Assembly: GCF_018130215.1 (NCBI RefSeq)
Contig: NZ_JAFCKQ010000046.1
Location: forward strand, 1-62,044
Reading direction: 5' to 3'
Length of the DNA: 62,044 nucleotides
DNA from: Bradyrhizobium jicamae
GTDB taxonomy: Bacteria; Pseudomonadota; Alphaproteobacteria; Rhizobiales; Xanthobacteraceae
A program made the translations under genes and the position numbers. Below, one piece after another: positions 1-8,061 of this stretch. Every line of letters begins with the position of its first letter. The first letter of the stretch is position 1. The notes below the pieces were generated by a model, which was not told the DNA's origin, ran no database searches, and worked only from the letters and a program-made list of their open reading frames with translations.

Positions 1-199
1 GTGTAACCGGGAACAACCCGGCTTTCCCTGCGCGATGGGTTACGGCTTATACGTGCTCTCCCCGGCGAGACTGGGCTGTTTTGTCACCGCTTTCGCAAAG
101 ATGCTTGCGCACGCTTCACGAGAGGACACCTGCCACCAGGGCGTCAGGCCTGCACGATTTCGCCGTCCGCCACATGCGCTCTCGTCAGCCACGCATGCA
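1..199 (+). repeat. Dispersed repeat, copy A (5' end cut by the window)
   Basis: Bases 1-89 match 61848-61936 with one mismatch, and bases 125-199 match 61970-62044 with about four. A spacer of some 33-35 bases between the blocks is unrelated in the two copies. The copy starts inside the element, because the upstream stem arms present in copy B would lie before position 1. Bases 200-365 contain no convincing gene; an AT-rich patch and a GTCGGGCAAATCAG stretch there look like more repeat-family sequence, which is recollection of such genomes rather than proof. Short open frames in the repeat do not look coding. Confidence 0.9.
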
Positions 200-365
200 A
201 CGTCCACCGCATCCCACCACCACGTTCGTGACGATCGCGAGCGCCCCTCGAGCGGGTGAGACGGGAAACTCTATACACTGATCTGACGTTACGATAAACC
301 GAAATATTTTTGCGTGAGAGGCTTGCGCCGTCGGGCAAATCAGTGCTTGGCAGGTGAGGGACGCA

Positions 366-550
366 CTAGCGCGAGGGTTCCCTCCCCCCTTGCGGGGGAG
401 GGTTAGGGAGAGGGGTGCCACACGCCGTACACTCTCCGTACGCATTGCGAAGACAAGCGATGAAAGATTGAAGGAGCGATGCACTCATCGACCATCTCGA
501 CCGGGCCCCCCCTCTCCCCACCCTCTCCCGCAAGGGGAGAGGGAGCCTGA
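366..550. repeat. Inverted pair of short palindromic repeats (RIME/MITE-like)
   Basis: Around 377-416 the plus strand reads CCCCTTGCGGGGGAGGG followed by an AGGG-rich arm, and around 507-545 the near reverse complement occurs (CCCTCTCCCGCAAGGGGAG). The two units face each other across roughly 90 bases and could form one long cruciform. Each unit also folds on itself through the CTTGCGGG/CCCGCAAG core. This is the type of short palindromic intergenic repeat common in rhizobia. No transposase or coding sequence accompanies it. It lies just downstream of the cyclase gene and could act as its transcript end. Confidence 0.7.
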
Positions 551-594
551 GATACGTGCTCACCTGACGCACGATACGGAGGGAGGCATCTTCG

Positions 595-2640
595 CTATTT
601 CGACCGCGCCACCGCCGTGCCGTCCCATTCCGCGTCGGTGGGATTGGCGAGCTGGTGCTGACAGCGGGCAATCATCAGCGTGGACGCGGCGTCGCCGCCG
701 CGCAGCGCCGACGTCTTCTCGAACGCCGAGATCGCCGCGGTGAAATCGCCGGCGCGCCAGGCGGCGAGGCCGGCCTCGTAGGACTGCACCCAATCGGGCG
801 ATGCCGCGCCCTCCTCCGCCAGGCCGAGCAGCTCATAGATCTGCAGGCCGCCGGCGCGGCCGTAGACTGCGAGGCGGTCGAGCTCGCGCACGGCGATGCG
901 ACTTCCGGCGAGGCGCCGCGTCGCCTCGCCGATGATGATGGTCGAGCCATAGGTCTTGTTGGTGCTCTCGAGCCGGCTTGCGATGTTCACGGCATCGCCG
1001 ATCACGGTGTAGTTCAGCCGCACCTCCGAGCCGATATTGCCGACCAGCATGTCGCCGGAGTTGATGCCGATGCGGATCCTGACCGCCTCGCCCGTGTCGT
1101 CGACCAGGCCGGCGTCCGCGACTGCGCGCTGGCAGGCGAGCGCCGCGCGGCAGCAATCCAGCGCATGATCGGGGTCGGCCGCGGGCGCGCCCCAGAACGC
1201 CATCACCGCATCGCCGATGAACTTGTCGATGGTGCCGCCGTCATTCTGGATCGCCGCCGAGACGCCGTCGAAATAGCGCGACAACAGCGGGATGATGCGG
1301 TCGCCCATCCGCTCCGACATGCCGGTGAAGCCGGCAAGATCGATGAACATCACGCTCATCGGCCGCACCGCGCCGCCGAGCCGCGCGCCATTGCCGTCGC
1401 TGACCAGCCGCCGGACCAGATCGGCGGGGATGTATTTGCGGAACGCGGCGAGCCCCTGCGCCATGTCGCCGATCGCGCTGGAGAGGTTCTCGATCTCCGC
1501 GAGATGCGACGGATACCGCGCGACCTTGTCGAGGTCGAAGCGCTCGACATGCCTGATCTCGCCGACCACCTTGATCAGGGGCTGGGCGATCAGGCGCTGC
1601 GCCAGCCAGGCCGACAGCAGCCCGGCGCCCACGATCAGCACGGCAAGCCCGATCAGGAGATTGCGGATCGTCATCTTCACCGGGCCCAGGAATTCGGATT
1701 CCGGAACCACCGTCACCAGCGACCATCCGGGGAACGAGATCGGCGTCAGCACGGCCTGATAGGCCAGGCCATCACGCGTGACCTGGGAGCGGAACACCTC
1801 GCCGTCACCGGGATTGTAGGCCGGGCCCGCCTGCCTGATGGCGTCGACCGCGACCGGCAGCAGCGGATGGTCGGTCTTCAGCGCGGTGATCTCATCGGCA
1901 TTCGGATCGGGCGAGGCGATCACGCCGCCGTCGCGATCGAGCAGGAACGCGCCGGCGGACTTGCCGACCGTGAGTTGCGACAGGAAGTTCGAGACCCGCG
2001 TCAGCTCGATGATGATCGCGAGCACGCCGGTGCGCTTGCCGTCGACGTCGATCGGCACCGCCAGCATCGCCGCCAGCCGCTCGCCGCGGGGCAGCGTGGT
2101 CAGCGTCGACCAGTGCTCGTTATTGGCCGCGATCGCATCGCGGAACCAGGGCTGGTCGGTGACGAGGTACTTGCTGTCCTCGACCTTGCTGCTCCTGAGC
2201 TTGATATCGTCGCCGGCATAGTCGTACTGGTCGTCCCTGAGCTTGCGGTCGGGCGTGATCGTCAGCATCTCGACGCCGGACTCGCCGAGCTTGTGGCCGG
2301 CGAAGAATGCGCCGTCCGGCCAGCCGAACGCGACCCAGGAGATGGTCGGCTGCGATTGCAGCTGCGACAGGAACACGAATTCCCGCTTCCTTGGGTCGTG
2401 GGCGTCCAGCACCTTCTCGGTCAGCAGCGTCCGCACCGCCGTCATCGAGGAGCGCGCTTCCGTCGTGATCGATTGCAGCTCGTCGTCGACCGCGGAGACG
2501 ATCTGGTCGTTGATGGTGTTGGCCAGCGTCTGGCTCACCATTTGTGCGGTGCGCCACCAGAGCAGATGCACGCCGACGGCGCTGACCACGATCGAGGTCA
2601 GCACGAGGGCGGAGATGGCGCTGCGGATGCCGATACGCAT
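595..2640 (-). CDS. Membrane-bound class III adenylate cyclase with Cache-type sensor
   Basis: The 681-residue product probably makes cAMP from ATP in response to a periplasmic ligand. An N-terminal membrane segment (about residues 8-28) is followed by a large extracytoplasmic double-Cache-like region, a second membrane segment (about 350-370), a HAMP-like stretch and a C-terminal cyclase domain. Metal-binding Asp residues are visible in MFIDLAGFT and FIGDAVMAFWGAP, and the purine-selecting Lys and Thr in DKFIGD and LNYTVIGD, which favours ATP over GTP. A short TPR-like tail follows. I chose the ATG at 2640 because it places the signal-anchor helix at the N-terminus; upstream in-frame codons give an unlikely basic extension. 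The gene diverges from ccdA. Confidence 0.9.
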   Translation of the reverse strand: MRIGIRSAISALVLTSIVVSAVGVHLLWWRTAQMVSQTLANTINDQIVSAVDDELQSITTEARSSMTAVRTLLTEKVLDAHDPRKREFVFLSQLQSQPTISWVAFGWPDGAFFAGHKLGESGVEMLTITPDRKLRDDQYDYAGDDIKLRSSKVEDSKYLVTDQPWFRDAIAANNEHWSTLTTLPRGERLAAMLAVPIDVDGKRTGVLAIIIELTRVSNFLSQLTVGKSAGAFLLDRDGGVIASPDPNADEITALKTDHPLLPVAVDAIRQAGPAYNPGDGEVFRSQVTRDGLAYQAVLTPISFPGWSLVTVVPESEFLGPVKMTIRNLLIGLAVLIVGAGLLSAWLAQRLIAQPLIKVVGEIRHVERFDLDKVARYPSHLAEIENLSSAIGDMAQGLAAFRKYIPADLVRRLVSDGNGARLGGAVRPMSVMFIDLAGFTGMSERMGDRIIPLLSRYFDGVSAAIQNDGGTIDKFIGDAVMAFWGAPAADPDHALDCCRAALACQRAVADAGLVDDTGEAVRIRIGINSGDMLVGNIGSEVRLNYTVIGDAVNIASRLESTNKTYGSTIIIGEATRRLAGSRIAVRELDRLAVYGRAGGLQIYELLGLAEEGAASPDWVQSYEAGLAAWRAGDFTAAISAFEKTSALRGGDAASTLMIARCQHQLANPTDAEWDGTAVARSK

Positions 2641-2830
2641 CGGGAGGGTCCGGATTTCCAGGTTTCCTAACCGCACTACGGAACATATCTGCGTTTGTTT
2701 CACCAGCCGGTCCGTTGGACGGCGCCCGGACACGGGCCTGTGACCATAGTTGAAGACGGAGACGACGAAACTTCTGGATTGTTGGCTGCGTACACGCCAA
2801 GACAGAGCAGATATCCTCAAAGGTCCATTG

Positions 2831-3562
2831 ATGCACGACGTCTCGATCCCGGCAGCCCTGATCGCCGGTCTTGTCAGCTTCCTGTCGCCCTGCGTGCTGC
2901 CGCTGGTGCCGCCCTATCTGATCTACCTGACCGGCGCGACCATCGAGCAGGTCAACCAGGACGGCGCGACCGCAGCGTCCAAGCGCGCTGTGATGGCTGC
3001 GGCGCTGATGTTCGTGCTCGGCTTCTCCACCGTGTTCGTCGCGCTCGGCGCCAGCGCGTCCCTGGTCGGCGCCCTGGTGCGCGCCTGGTCGGCCCAGCTC
3101 TCGATCCTGGCCGGCGTCGTCATCATCATCATGGGCCTGCACTTCCTCGGCGTGACCCGGATCGGCCTCCTGATGCGCGAGGGACGGATGACGGCGCCGA
3201 AGCCGGTCGGGCTGTGGGGCGCCTATGTTATGGGACTTGCGTTCGCCTTCGGCTGGACGCCGTGCATCGGCCCGATCCTGGCGGCGATCTTGTCGATCGC
3301 GGCGGCCGAAGCGACCGTGACCCACGGCGCCGCCCTGCTCGCGGTCTATTCGGCTGGACTCGGCATCCCGTTCCTGCTCGCGGCCTTCATGATCAAGCAT
3401 TTCTCCTCGCTGTTCGCGCGGATGAAGCACCATCTCGACACGGTCGAGCGGGTGATGGGCGTGCTGATGGTGATCACCGGAATCGGCTTCCTCACCGGCG
3501 CCGTGTCCAGCGTCAGCATCTGGCTGCTGGATACCTTCCCGGCGCTGCAAAATATCGGCTAG
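2831..3562 (+). CDS. ccdA: CcdA/DsbD-type cytochrome c biogenesis transmembrane protein
   Basis: The product has 243 residues and about six membrane helices. The two conserved redox cysteines of the family are present in LSPCVLPL (about residue 21) and GWTPCIGP. CcdA proteins carry electrons from cytoplasmic thioredoxin across the inner membrane to periplasmic thiol proteins. The ATG at 2831 is preceded by an AAAGG-like ribosome site and starts just before the first helix. In this context it is the likely electron source for the periplasmic CHWC thioredoxin-domain protein two genes downstream and perhaps for the Cys-rich bufferin peptides; that link is inference from position. Confidence 0.9.
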   Translation: MHDVSIPAALIAGLVSFLSPCVLPLVPPYLIYLTGATIEQVNQDGATAASKRAVMAAALMFVLGFSTVFVALGASASLVGALVRAWSAQLSILAGVVIIIMGLHFLGVTRIGLLMREGRMTAPKPVGLWGAYVMGLAFAFGWTPCIGPILAAILSIAAAEATVTHGAALLAVYSAGLGIPFLLAAFMIKHFSSLFARMKHHLDTVERVMGVLMVITGIGFLTGAVSSVSIWLLDTFPALQNIG

Positions 3563-3568
3563 GCTCGC

Positions 3569-3594
3569 GTAACAAGCGGGCCGCATCAATCGAA
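3569..3594 (+). promoter_or_regulatory. ECF-sigma-type promoter candidate before doxX
   Basis: The sequence reads GTAACA (3569-3574), 16 bases, then CGAA (3591-3594). As I recall it, SigF-type ECF sigma factors of alphaproteobacteria use GTAACC-N16-CGAA promoters. Closely similar motifs precede both bufA genes in this window, which supports a shared regulon. It begins seven bases after the ccdA stop codon. Confidence 0.55.
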
Positions 3595-3690
3595 ACTCCT
3601 GCCAGGACGCCGCCGTATCTTTCGGTTCGTGCCTTTGCGCGTTCGCGCTGAACGCCGGCCGCGTCGCGAGATGTTCGGGAGGGGTTTCGC

Positions 3691-4155
3691 ATGAATTTCA
3701 TCATCAACCTGCTGATTCTGCTGCCGGCGCGGATCGCCTCCTATTTCGCCTGGGCCGGCCCCCTGATCATGCGGATCATCGTCGGCTACACCTTCATGCT
3801 CGCCGGCTGGGGCAAGCTCACCAACCTCGCGCAGGTGACCCAGAACTTCGTCGAGTGGGGCATCCCCTTCCCCAACATCCTCACCCCCTTCGTATCAGGC
3901 GTCGAATGCTTCGGCGGCATCATGCTGATCCTCGGCCTGTTCACCCGCATTCCCGCCGCGATGCTCGCGGTGGTGATGATCGTCGCGATCAAGTCGGCGA
4001 AATGGGGCGACGTCGATTCGCTGGAGACGCTGCTCGGCTTCGAGGAGGCGACCTATTTCGCCGCCTTCATGTGGCTGGCAATTGCCGGTCCCGGCGACGC
4101 CTCGCTGGATCGCCTGCTGGTCAATGCGTCAGGGCATCCGAAGGAATCGACATAA
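3691..4155 (+). CDS. DoxX-family membrane protein (BufD-like)
   Basis: The 154-residue product has about four membrane helices and the DoxX core: IVGYTFMLAGWGKL early, then FVSGVECFGGIMLILGLFTR and a C-terminal helix with EATYFAAFMW. A strong GGGAGGGG ribosome site precedes the ATG. DoxX proteins are small inner-membrane proteins of poorly defined, redox-linked role. DoxX genes often accompany bufferin clusters, where the member is called BufD; its place next to ccdA and upstream of the bufA genes fits that, but BufD is assigned only by context. Confidence 0.85.
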   Translation: MNFIINLLILLPARIASYFAWAGPLIMRIIVGYTFMLAGWGKLTNLAQVTQNFVEWGIPFPNILTPFVSGVECFGGIMLILGLFTRIPAAMLAVVMIVAIKSAKWGDVDSLETLLGFEEATYFAAFMWLAIAGPGDASLDRLLVNASGHPKEST

Positions 4156-4243
4156 GACCGCACCTCACATTCCCGTGACATCGCGAGCCGCGAGCGCAGG
4201 CAGCGCGTAGCTCACCGCAATCACGCGATCTTCGGGGGTTGTC

Positions 4244-6034
4244 ATGAAGCTTGTCCGCACCGTCGCCGTCCTCGCTGCGCTCTCGGCGTCATCGGCGCTG
4301 GCGGCTGACGGGCCGGCTTGGCGCAACTGGAGCGGCGACCTGTTCGCGCGCGCCGCGTCGGAAAACCGCTTCGTCATCCTCGATCTCGAGGCGGTGTGGT
4401 GCCATTGGTGCCACGTGATGGAGACGACGACCTACGCCGACCCCGCGGTGCAGCAACTGCTGGCCGCAAAATACATTCCCGTCCGTGTCGACCAGGACGC
4501 CAATCCCGATCTGTCGAGCCGCTACGGCGACTGGGGCTGGCCCGCGACCATCGTGTTCGCCGCCGACGGCACCGAGATCGCGAAGATCAGGGGCTATATC
4601 GAGCCGGAACGGATGCAGGCGCTGCTCAAGGCCGTGATCGACGATCCTTCGCCGGGCCCCTCCGTCGGCGAGGCCTTCGAGATCAAGCCCGCGACGTCGG
4701 CCTTCCTCTCGAAGCAACAGCGCACCGGGTTGACAAAGGCTGTCGACGAATCCTGGGACGACAAGCTCGGCGGCTGGGGCGAGAACCAGAAATATATCGA
4801 CGCCGACAGCCTCGACCTCTCGATCTCGCACGCCGAGGTCGGCGACGCTCAGGGCGCGACGCGCGCGCGGCAGACGCTCGATGCGGCGATCGCGCTGATC
4901 GATCCGGTCTGGGGCGGCGTGTTCCAGTATTCGGAGGCAGGCTCGTGGAGCCATCCGCATTTCGAGAAGATCATGTCGTTCCAGTCGCAATATCTGCGGC
5001 AGTACAGCCAGGCCTATGCAAGATGGAAGGACGCCAGATATCTCGCGGCCGCGCGCGCCATCGAAGGCTACCTCACGGCATTCCTGCTGAGCCCGGATGG
5101 CGCCTTCCACGTCAGCCAGGACGCCGATCTCAGCCGCGAGGTCGACGGCCACGAATATTACGCGTTGCCTGACGCCGAGCGCCGCAAGCTCGGCCTGCCC
5201 CGCATCGACACCAACCTCTATGCGCGCGAGAACGGCTGGGCGATCTCGGGCCTTGCGGCCTACTACGATGTCACCAACGATCCGAGGGTTCTGGCGATCG
5301 CGGAGCGCGCGGCACGATGGGTGCTCGCCAACCGCGCGCGGCCGGACGGCGGCTTCAGTCATGGTGTCAACGATCGCGGCGGCCCGTTCCTCGGCGATAC
5401 CGTGGCGATGGGGCAGGCCCTGCTCGACCTCTACGCCGCGACCGGCAATCGCGACTGGCTGACGGCGGCGATGAAGGCCGGCGATTCAGTCGCAGGCTTC
5501 CGCGACGAGGCCGGCGGTTTCGTCACCTCGAAGATTTCGGAAGGGTCATCGGGCGTGTTCGCGAGGCCGGCGAAACTGATCGACGACCAGGTCCAGGTCG
5601 CACGCTTCATGAACATGCTCAACCGCTACGACGGCAACGCTGGTCACCGCGACCAGGCTGCGCACGCGATGCGCTATCTCAGCGCAGCGTCATCAGACAT
5701 GGCGCGTCCGCTGCCGGGCGTGCTGCTCGCCGACGAGGAACTCGCGGTCGAGCCGACCCACATCACGATCGTCGGGCACAAGGACGACAGCCGCGCCCGG
5801 GCCCTGCACGCGATCGCCCGCGCCCTGCCTGCCCGCTACAAGCGGCTCGAATGGCTCGATCTGCGCGAAGGCAAGCTGCCCAACGCCGACGTCGAATACC
5901 CCGATCTCGGCGAGCCCGCGGCGTTCGCCTGCTCGAACCGCATCTGCTCGTTCCCCGCTTTCGATGCCGGGGAGTTGCAGGCCAATGTCGAGCAGATGGC
6001 CAGGCTGATGCCCGCTGGTGCCGCGCAGAACTGA
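4244..6034 (+). CDS. Secreted DUF255 thioredoxin-domain protein (YyaL/SPATA20-like)
   Basis: A signal peptide (residues 1-20, ending SALA) precedes a thioredoxin-fold domain with the motif EAVWCHWCHVME near residue 50, so the redox pair is CHWC. The remainder is an (alpha/alpha)6-barrel-like region typical of DUF255 proteins, with GGWGENQKY, HPHFEKIM and HVSQDAD-type blocks, and then a C-terminal extension. Total length is 596 residues. The signal peptide predicts a periplasmic protein. CcdA nearby could keep the CHWC pair reduced. Its substrate is unknown; handling of thiols on the Cys-rich BufA peptides is my inference from the neighbourhood. It starts 88 bases after doxX and is probably cotranscribed with it. 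Confidence 0.85.
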   Translation: MKLVRTVAVLAALSASSALAADGPAWRNWSGDLFARAASENRFVILDLEAVWCHWCHVMETTTYADPAVQQLLAAKYIPVRVDQDANPDLSSRYGDWGWPATIVFAADGTEIAKIRGYIEPERMQALLKAVIDDPSPGPSVGEAFEIKPATSAFLSKQQRTGLTKAVDESWDDKLGGWGENQKYIDADSLDLSISHAEVGDAQGATRARQTLDAAIALIDPVWGGVFQYSEAGSWSHPHFEKIMSFQSQYLRQYSQAYARWKDARYLAAARAIEGYLTAFLLSPDGAFHVSQDADLSREVDGHEYYALPDAERRKLGLPRIDTNLYARENGWAISGLAAYYDVTNDPRVLAIAERAARWVLANRARPDGGFSHGVNDRGGPFLGDTVAMGQALLDLYAATGNRDWLTAAMKAGDSVAGFRDEAGGFVTSKISEGSSGVFARPAKLIDDQVQVARFMNMLNRYDGNAGHRDQAAHAMRYLSAASSDMARPLPGVLLADEELAVEPTHITIVGHKDDSRARALHAIARALPARYKRLEWLDLREGKLPNADVEYPDLGEPAAFACSNRICSFPAFDAGELQANVEQMARLMPAGAAQN

Positions 6035-6161
6035 TCCTGGTCAGGCGTTTGTGCGACGCAGCGCGGGCCGCGCCTCGCGCAATGAAATACTCAGGGCATC
6101 GTGCGGCTCAACATGGATGGAATGTCCGACGATCAAGAACAAAATTTTCTTTGCAGCCTCT

Positions 6162-6187
6162 GTAACCAATTCACCCTACGTCCCGTA
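6162..6187 (+). promoter_or_regulatory. ECF-sigma-type promoter candidate before first bufA
   Basis: GTAACC at 6162-6167, a 16-base spacer and CGTA at 6184-6187 match the pattern before doxX and before the second bufA. It lies about 165 bases upstream of the ATG, so the mRNA would have a long leader. The rest of 6035-6352 holds no gene that I can support. Confidence 0.6.
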
Positions 6188-6352
6188 ACTGTCCCCGGAT
6201 GAGCATTCATATCGCGGCAGCACTGCCCCGGCAGCGCCGCTGCGCGGTGATTGATTGTCCGGCTGTCCATTCTCTGTGCCGCCTGTGATCGCGTGGTCAC
6301 CGGACGCTCACGGCATGTCTTTTGTTGTCACACAATCATCGAGGAGATCGTC

Positions 6353-6616
6353 ATGAAGCTCAATTCCAAGTCCGGTGCGACGCTCGCAGCTGCTGCCGCC
6401 ACCCTGTTCCTCGCCGGCGCCGTGGTCTCGACCACATCGACACAGGCGAACGCGGCCATGGGCAAGTGCATGGCCGGCAACGCCTGCAAGGGTCAAAGCG
6501 CCTGCAAGGGCGGCGCCAATGCCTGCAAGGGCCTCAATGCCTGCAAGGGCACCGGCTTCTCGATGACGACCGAGAAGAAGTGCGTCGCGGCCGGCGGCTC
6601 CTACGTCAAGGGCTGA
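6353..6616 (+). CDS. bufA: BufA-like bufferin precursor peptide 1 (CKG-repeat)
   Basis: The 87-residue product has a signal peptide (about 1-35, ending QANA-A) and then a Cys-rich core with four CKG tripeptides. Cysteines are at 39, 45, 51, 58, 64 and 77. It resembles periplasmic bufferins, in which an MNIO enzyme (BufB) turns cysteines into copper-binding thiooxazole rings. Among bufferins it fits the CKG-repeat type (BufA2 as I recall) better than the DUF2282 (BufA1) type. The ATG follows a GAGGAGAT ribosome site. It has its own promoter candidate and terminator hairpin. Its spacing of cysteines is identical to that of the next gene, so the pair arose by duplication. Which cysteines are modified cannot be seen from sequence. 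Confidence 0.88.
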   Translation: MKLNSKSGATLAAAAATLFLAGAVVSTTSTQANAAMGKCMAGNACKGQSACKGGANACKGLNACKGTGFSMTTEKKCVAAGGSYVKG

Positions 6617-6635
6617 TCGTCCCGCATTTGAGGCA

Positions 6636-6661
6636 AAGGCCCGGCGTCACCGCCGGGCCTT
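6636..6661 (+). terminator. Hairpin after first bufA
   Basis: AAGGCCCGGC (6636-6645) pairs perfectly with GCCGGGCCTT (6652-6661) across a six-base loop. No U-run follows, so it may be a weak terminator or an RNA 3'-stabilising stem that lets the short bufA message accumulate. Confidence 0.65.
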
Positions 6662-6699
6662 CGTGCATCCGATGGCCTCAAAAAAACTCGCTTGCCGGT

Positions 6700-6724
6700 G
6701 TAACCAGAGCCGGTCGTTCCCGTA
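6700..6724 (+). promoter_or_regulatory. ECF-sigma-type promoter candidate before second bufA
   Basis: GTAACC at 6700-6705 is followed after 15 bases by CGTA at 6721-6724. The hexamer and tetramer equal those before the first bufA; the spacer is one base shorter. It sits 79 bases before the second bufA start. Confidence 0.55.
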
Positions 6725-6802
6725 TCTAGTCGTTGGGTGCAGCCTTCGGCCGCTGGTGTTGCGGCTGGCGCACCTTCAACCATCGTCCACAAGGAGACGC
6801 TC

Positions 6803-7060
6803 ATGAAGGTTACGACCAAGTCCGGAGCCGCACTTGCCGCCGCTGCAGCCACTCTCTTCCTGGCGGGCGCTGTCGTGTCGACCTCGTCCTACGCCGCCGG
6901 CGAAGGCAAGTGCATCGGCGCCAACGCCTGCAAGGGCCAGAGCGCCTGCAAGGGCGGCAACCATTCCTGCAAGGGCCAGAACGCCTGCAAGGGCCAGGGC
7001 TTCTCGGCCATGACCAAGGACCAGTGCACCGCCGCCAAGGGCAAGTACGAGCCGGCCTGA
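6803..7060 (+). CDS. bufA: BufA-like bufferin precursor peptide 2 (CKG-repeat)
   Basis: This 85-residue paralogue of the preceding gene has a nearly identical signal peptide (LAAAAATLFLAGAVVST) and a core with cysteines at 37, 43, 49, 56, 62 and 75. The intervals (6, 6, 7, 6, 13) equal those of the first peptide. It carries four CKG units and EGKC at the start of the core. AAGGAGA serves as ribosome site. It directly precedes the BufB and BufC genes and is likely their primary substrate, a periplasmic copper-binding peptide. The two cores differ outside the cysteines, for example NHSCKG against ANACKG, so they may differ in metal affinity or regulation. Confidence 0.9.
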   Translation: MKVTTKSGAALAAAAATLFLAGAVVSTSSYAAGEGKCIGANACKGQSACKGGNHSCKGQNACKGQGFSAMTKDQCTAAKGKYEPA

Positions 7061-7077
7061 GCCGAATCGGGTCACGC

Positions 7078-7103
7078 GGGCCCGGTGTAGGCCGGGCCCC
7101 GTT
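7078..7103 (+). terminator. Hairpin between second bufA and bufB
   Basis: GGGCCCGG (7078-7085) pairs with CCGGGCCC (7092-7099) across a six-base loop and is followed by CGTTT. Incomplete termination here would give much bufA message and less bufBC message, as expected when peptide is needed in excess of enzyme; that is inference. Confidence 0.6.
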
Positions 7104-7158
7104 TCCATGATAGTTTCAGTGCGTGCCGTTATCGCGGCGCCAGTAGCGCGGAGACGCC

Positions 7159-8061
7159 ATGAACGTCGCAAGCCGATTGCCCGCTTCCCCGACGGCGCAT
7201 GCGGAGCGGCCGCAGCAATCGGCCAGGCCGCCCTTCCTCGGTTTCGGCCTCGGCCTGCGCGCACAGCATTACGACGATATCCTCAACGGCAATCCGCCGA
7301 TCGACTGGTTCGAGGTGATCAGCGAGAACTACATGCTGCCCGGCGGCCAGCCGCTGCGCATCCTCGACAGGATCTGCGAGCGCTACCCCGTGGTGATGCA
7401 CGGCGTCTCGCTGTCGATCGCCTCCACCGCGCCGCCGAATTTCGAGTATCTGCAGGCCCTGAAGGATCTCGCCAGGCGCGTGCAGCCGAAATGGGTGTCG
7501 GACCATCTGTGCTGGACCGGCGTGCACGGCAAGAATCTGCACGATCTGCTGCCGATCCCCTACACCGGGGAGGCGCTCGACCATGTCGTCGGCCGCGTGC
7601 AGCTGGTGCAGGATTTTCTCGGCCGCGCCATCGTGCTCGAGAACGTCTCGACCTATGTGCAGTTCAACAATTCCGAGATGACCGAATGGGAGTTCCTCTC
7701 CGAGCTGTCGCGCCGCTCGGGCTGCTGGCTGTTGTTCGACATCAACAACGTCTATGTCAGCGCCTTCAACCACGGCTACGATCCACTGGCCTTCCTCAAC
7801 GGCATTCCCGCCGATCGCGTGGTGCAATTCCACATGGCCGGCCACAGCCACATGGGCACCCACATCATCGACACCCATGACCATCCGGTGTGCGAGGACG
7901 TCTGGGACCTCTATGTCGCGGCGCTGAAGCGGTTCGGCCGGGTCTCCACCATGATCGAGCGCGACGACAACATCCCGCCGCTCGACGAGCTGATGGTCGA
8001 GGTCAACAGGACCCGCGAGATCGCGGACAGGGTGCTGCCCTCGGGCGCGCTTTCGCGATGA
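7159..8061 (+). CDS. bufB: BufB, MNIO-type maturase (DUF692)
   Basis: The 300-residue protein belongs to the multinuclear non-heme iron oxidative enzymes, TIM-barrel enzymes that oxidise cysteines of precursor peptides. Likely iron ligands are visible in order: H81 (MHGVSLS), D115 and H116 (SDHLCW), E161 (LENVSTY), D194 and N197 (DINNVYVS), H225 and H229 (QFHMAGHS), D238 and H240 (DTHDH), and E267 (MIERDDN). All look intact. The opening GFGLGLRAQHYDDIL is typical of DUF692. It would act in the cytoplasm on BufA before export. The stop overlaps the bufC start by four bases, so the two are translationally coupled. Confidence 0.95.
   Translation: MNVASRLPASPTAHAERPQQSARPPFLGFGLGLRAQHYDDILNGNPPIDWFEVISENYMLPGGQPLRILDRICERYPVVMHGVSLSIASTAPPNFEYLQALKDLARRVQPKWVSDHLCWTGVHGKNLHDLLPIPYTGEALDHVVGRVQLVQDFLGRAIVLENVSTYVQFNNSEMTEWEFLSELSRRSGCWLLFDINNVYVSAFNHGYDPLAFLNGIPADRVVQFHMAGHSHMGTHIIDTHDHPVCEDVWDLYVAALKRFGRVSTMIERDDNIPPLDELMVEVNRTREIADRVLPSGALSR

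Noticed and set aside
35..281. Small open frames in the repeat at the window start
   Set aside because: They change frame and length between the two copies of the repeat, so they are not conserved as protein; the element looks structural.
655..2670. Plus-strand frame of about 670 codons opposite the adenylate cyclase
   Set aside because: Antisense shadow; no ribosome site, no domain, Arg/Asp/His-rich translation.
2120..3589. Long minus-strand frame overlapping the ccdA gene and the cyclase start
   Set aside because: Its composition (Asp/Arg/His/Gln-rich) is that of a shadow, and it conflicts with ccdA, whose membrane pattern and redox cysteines are clear.
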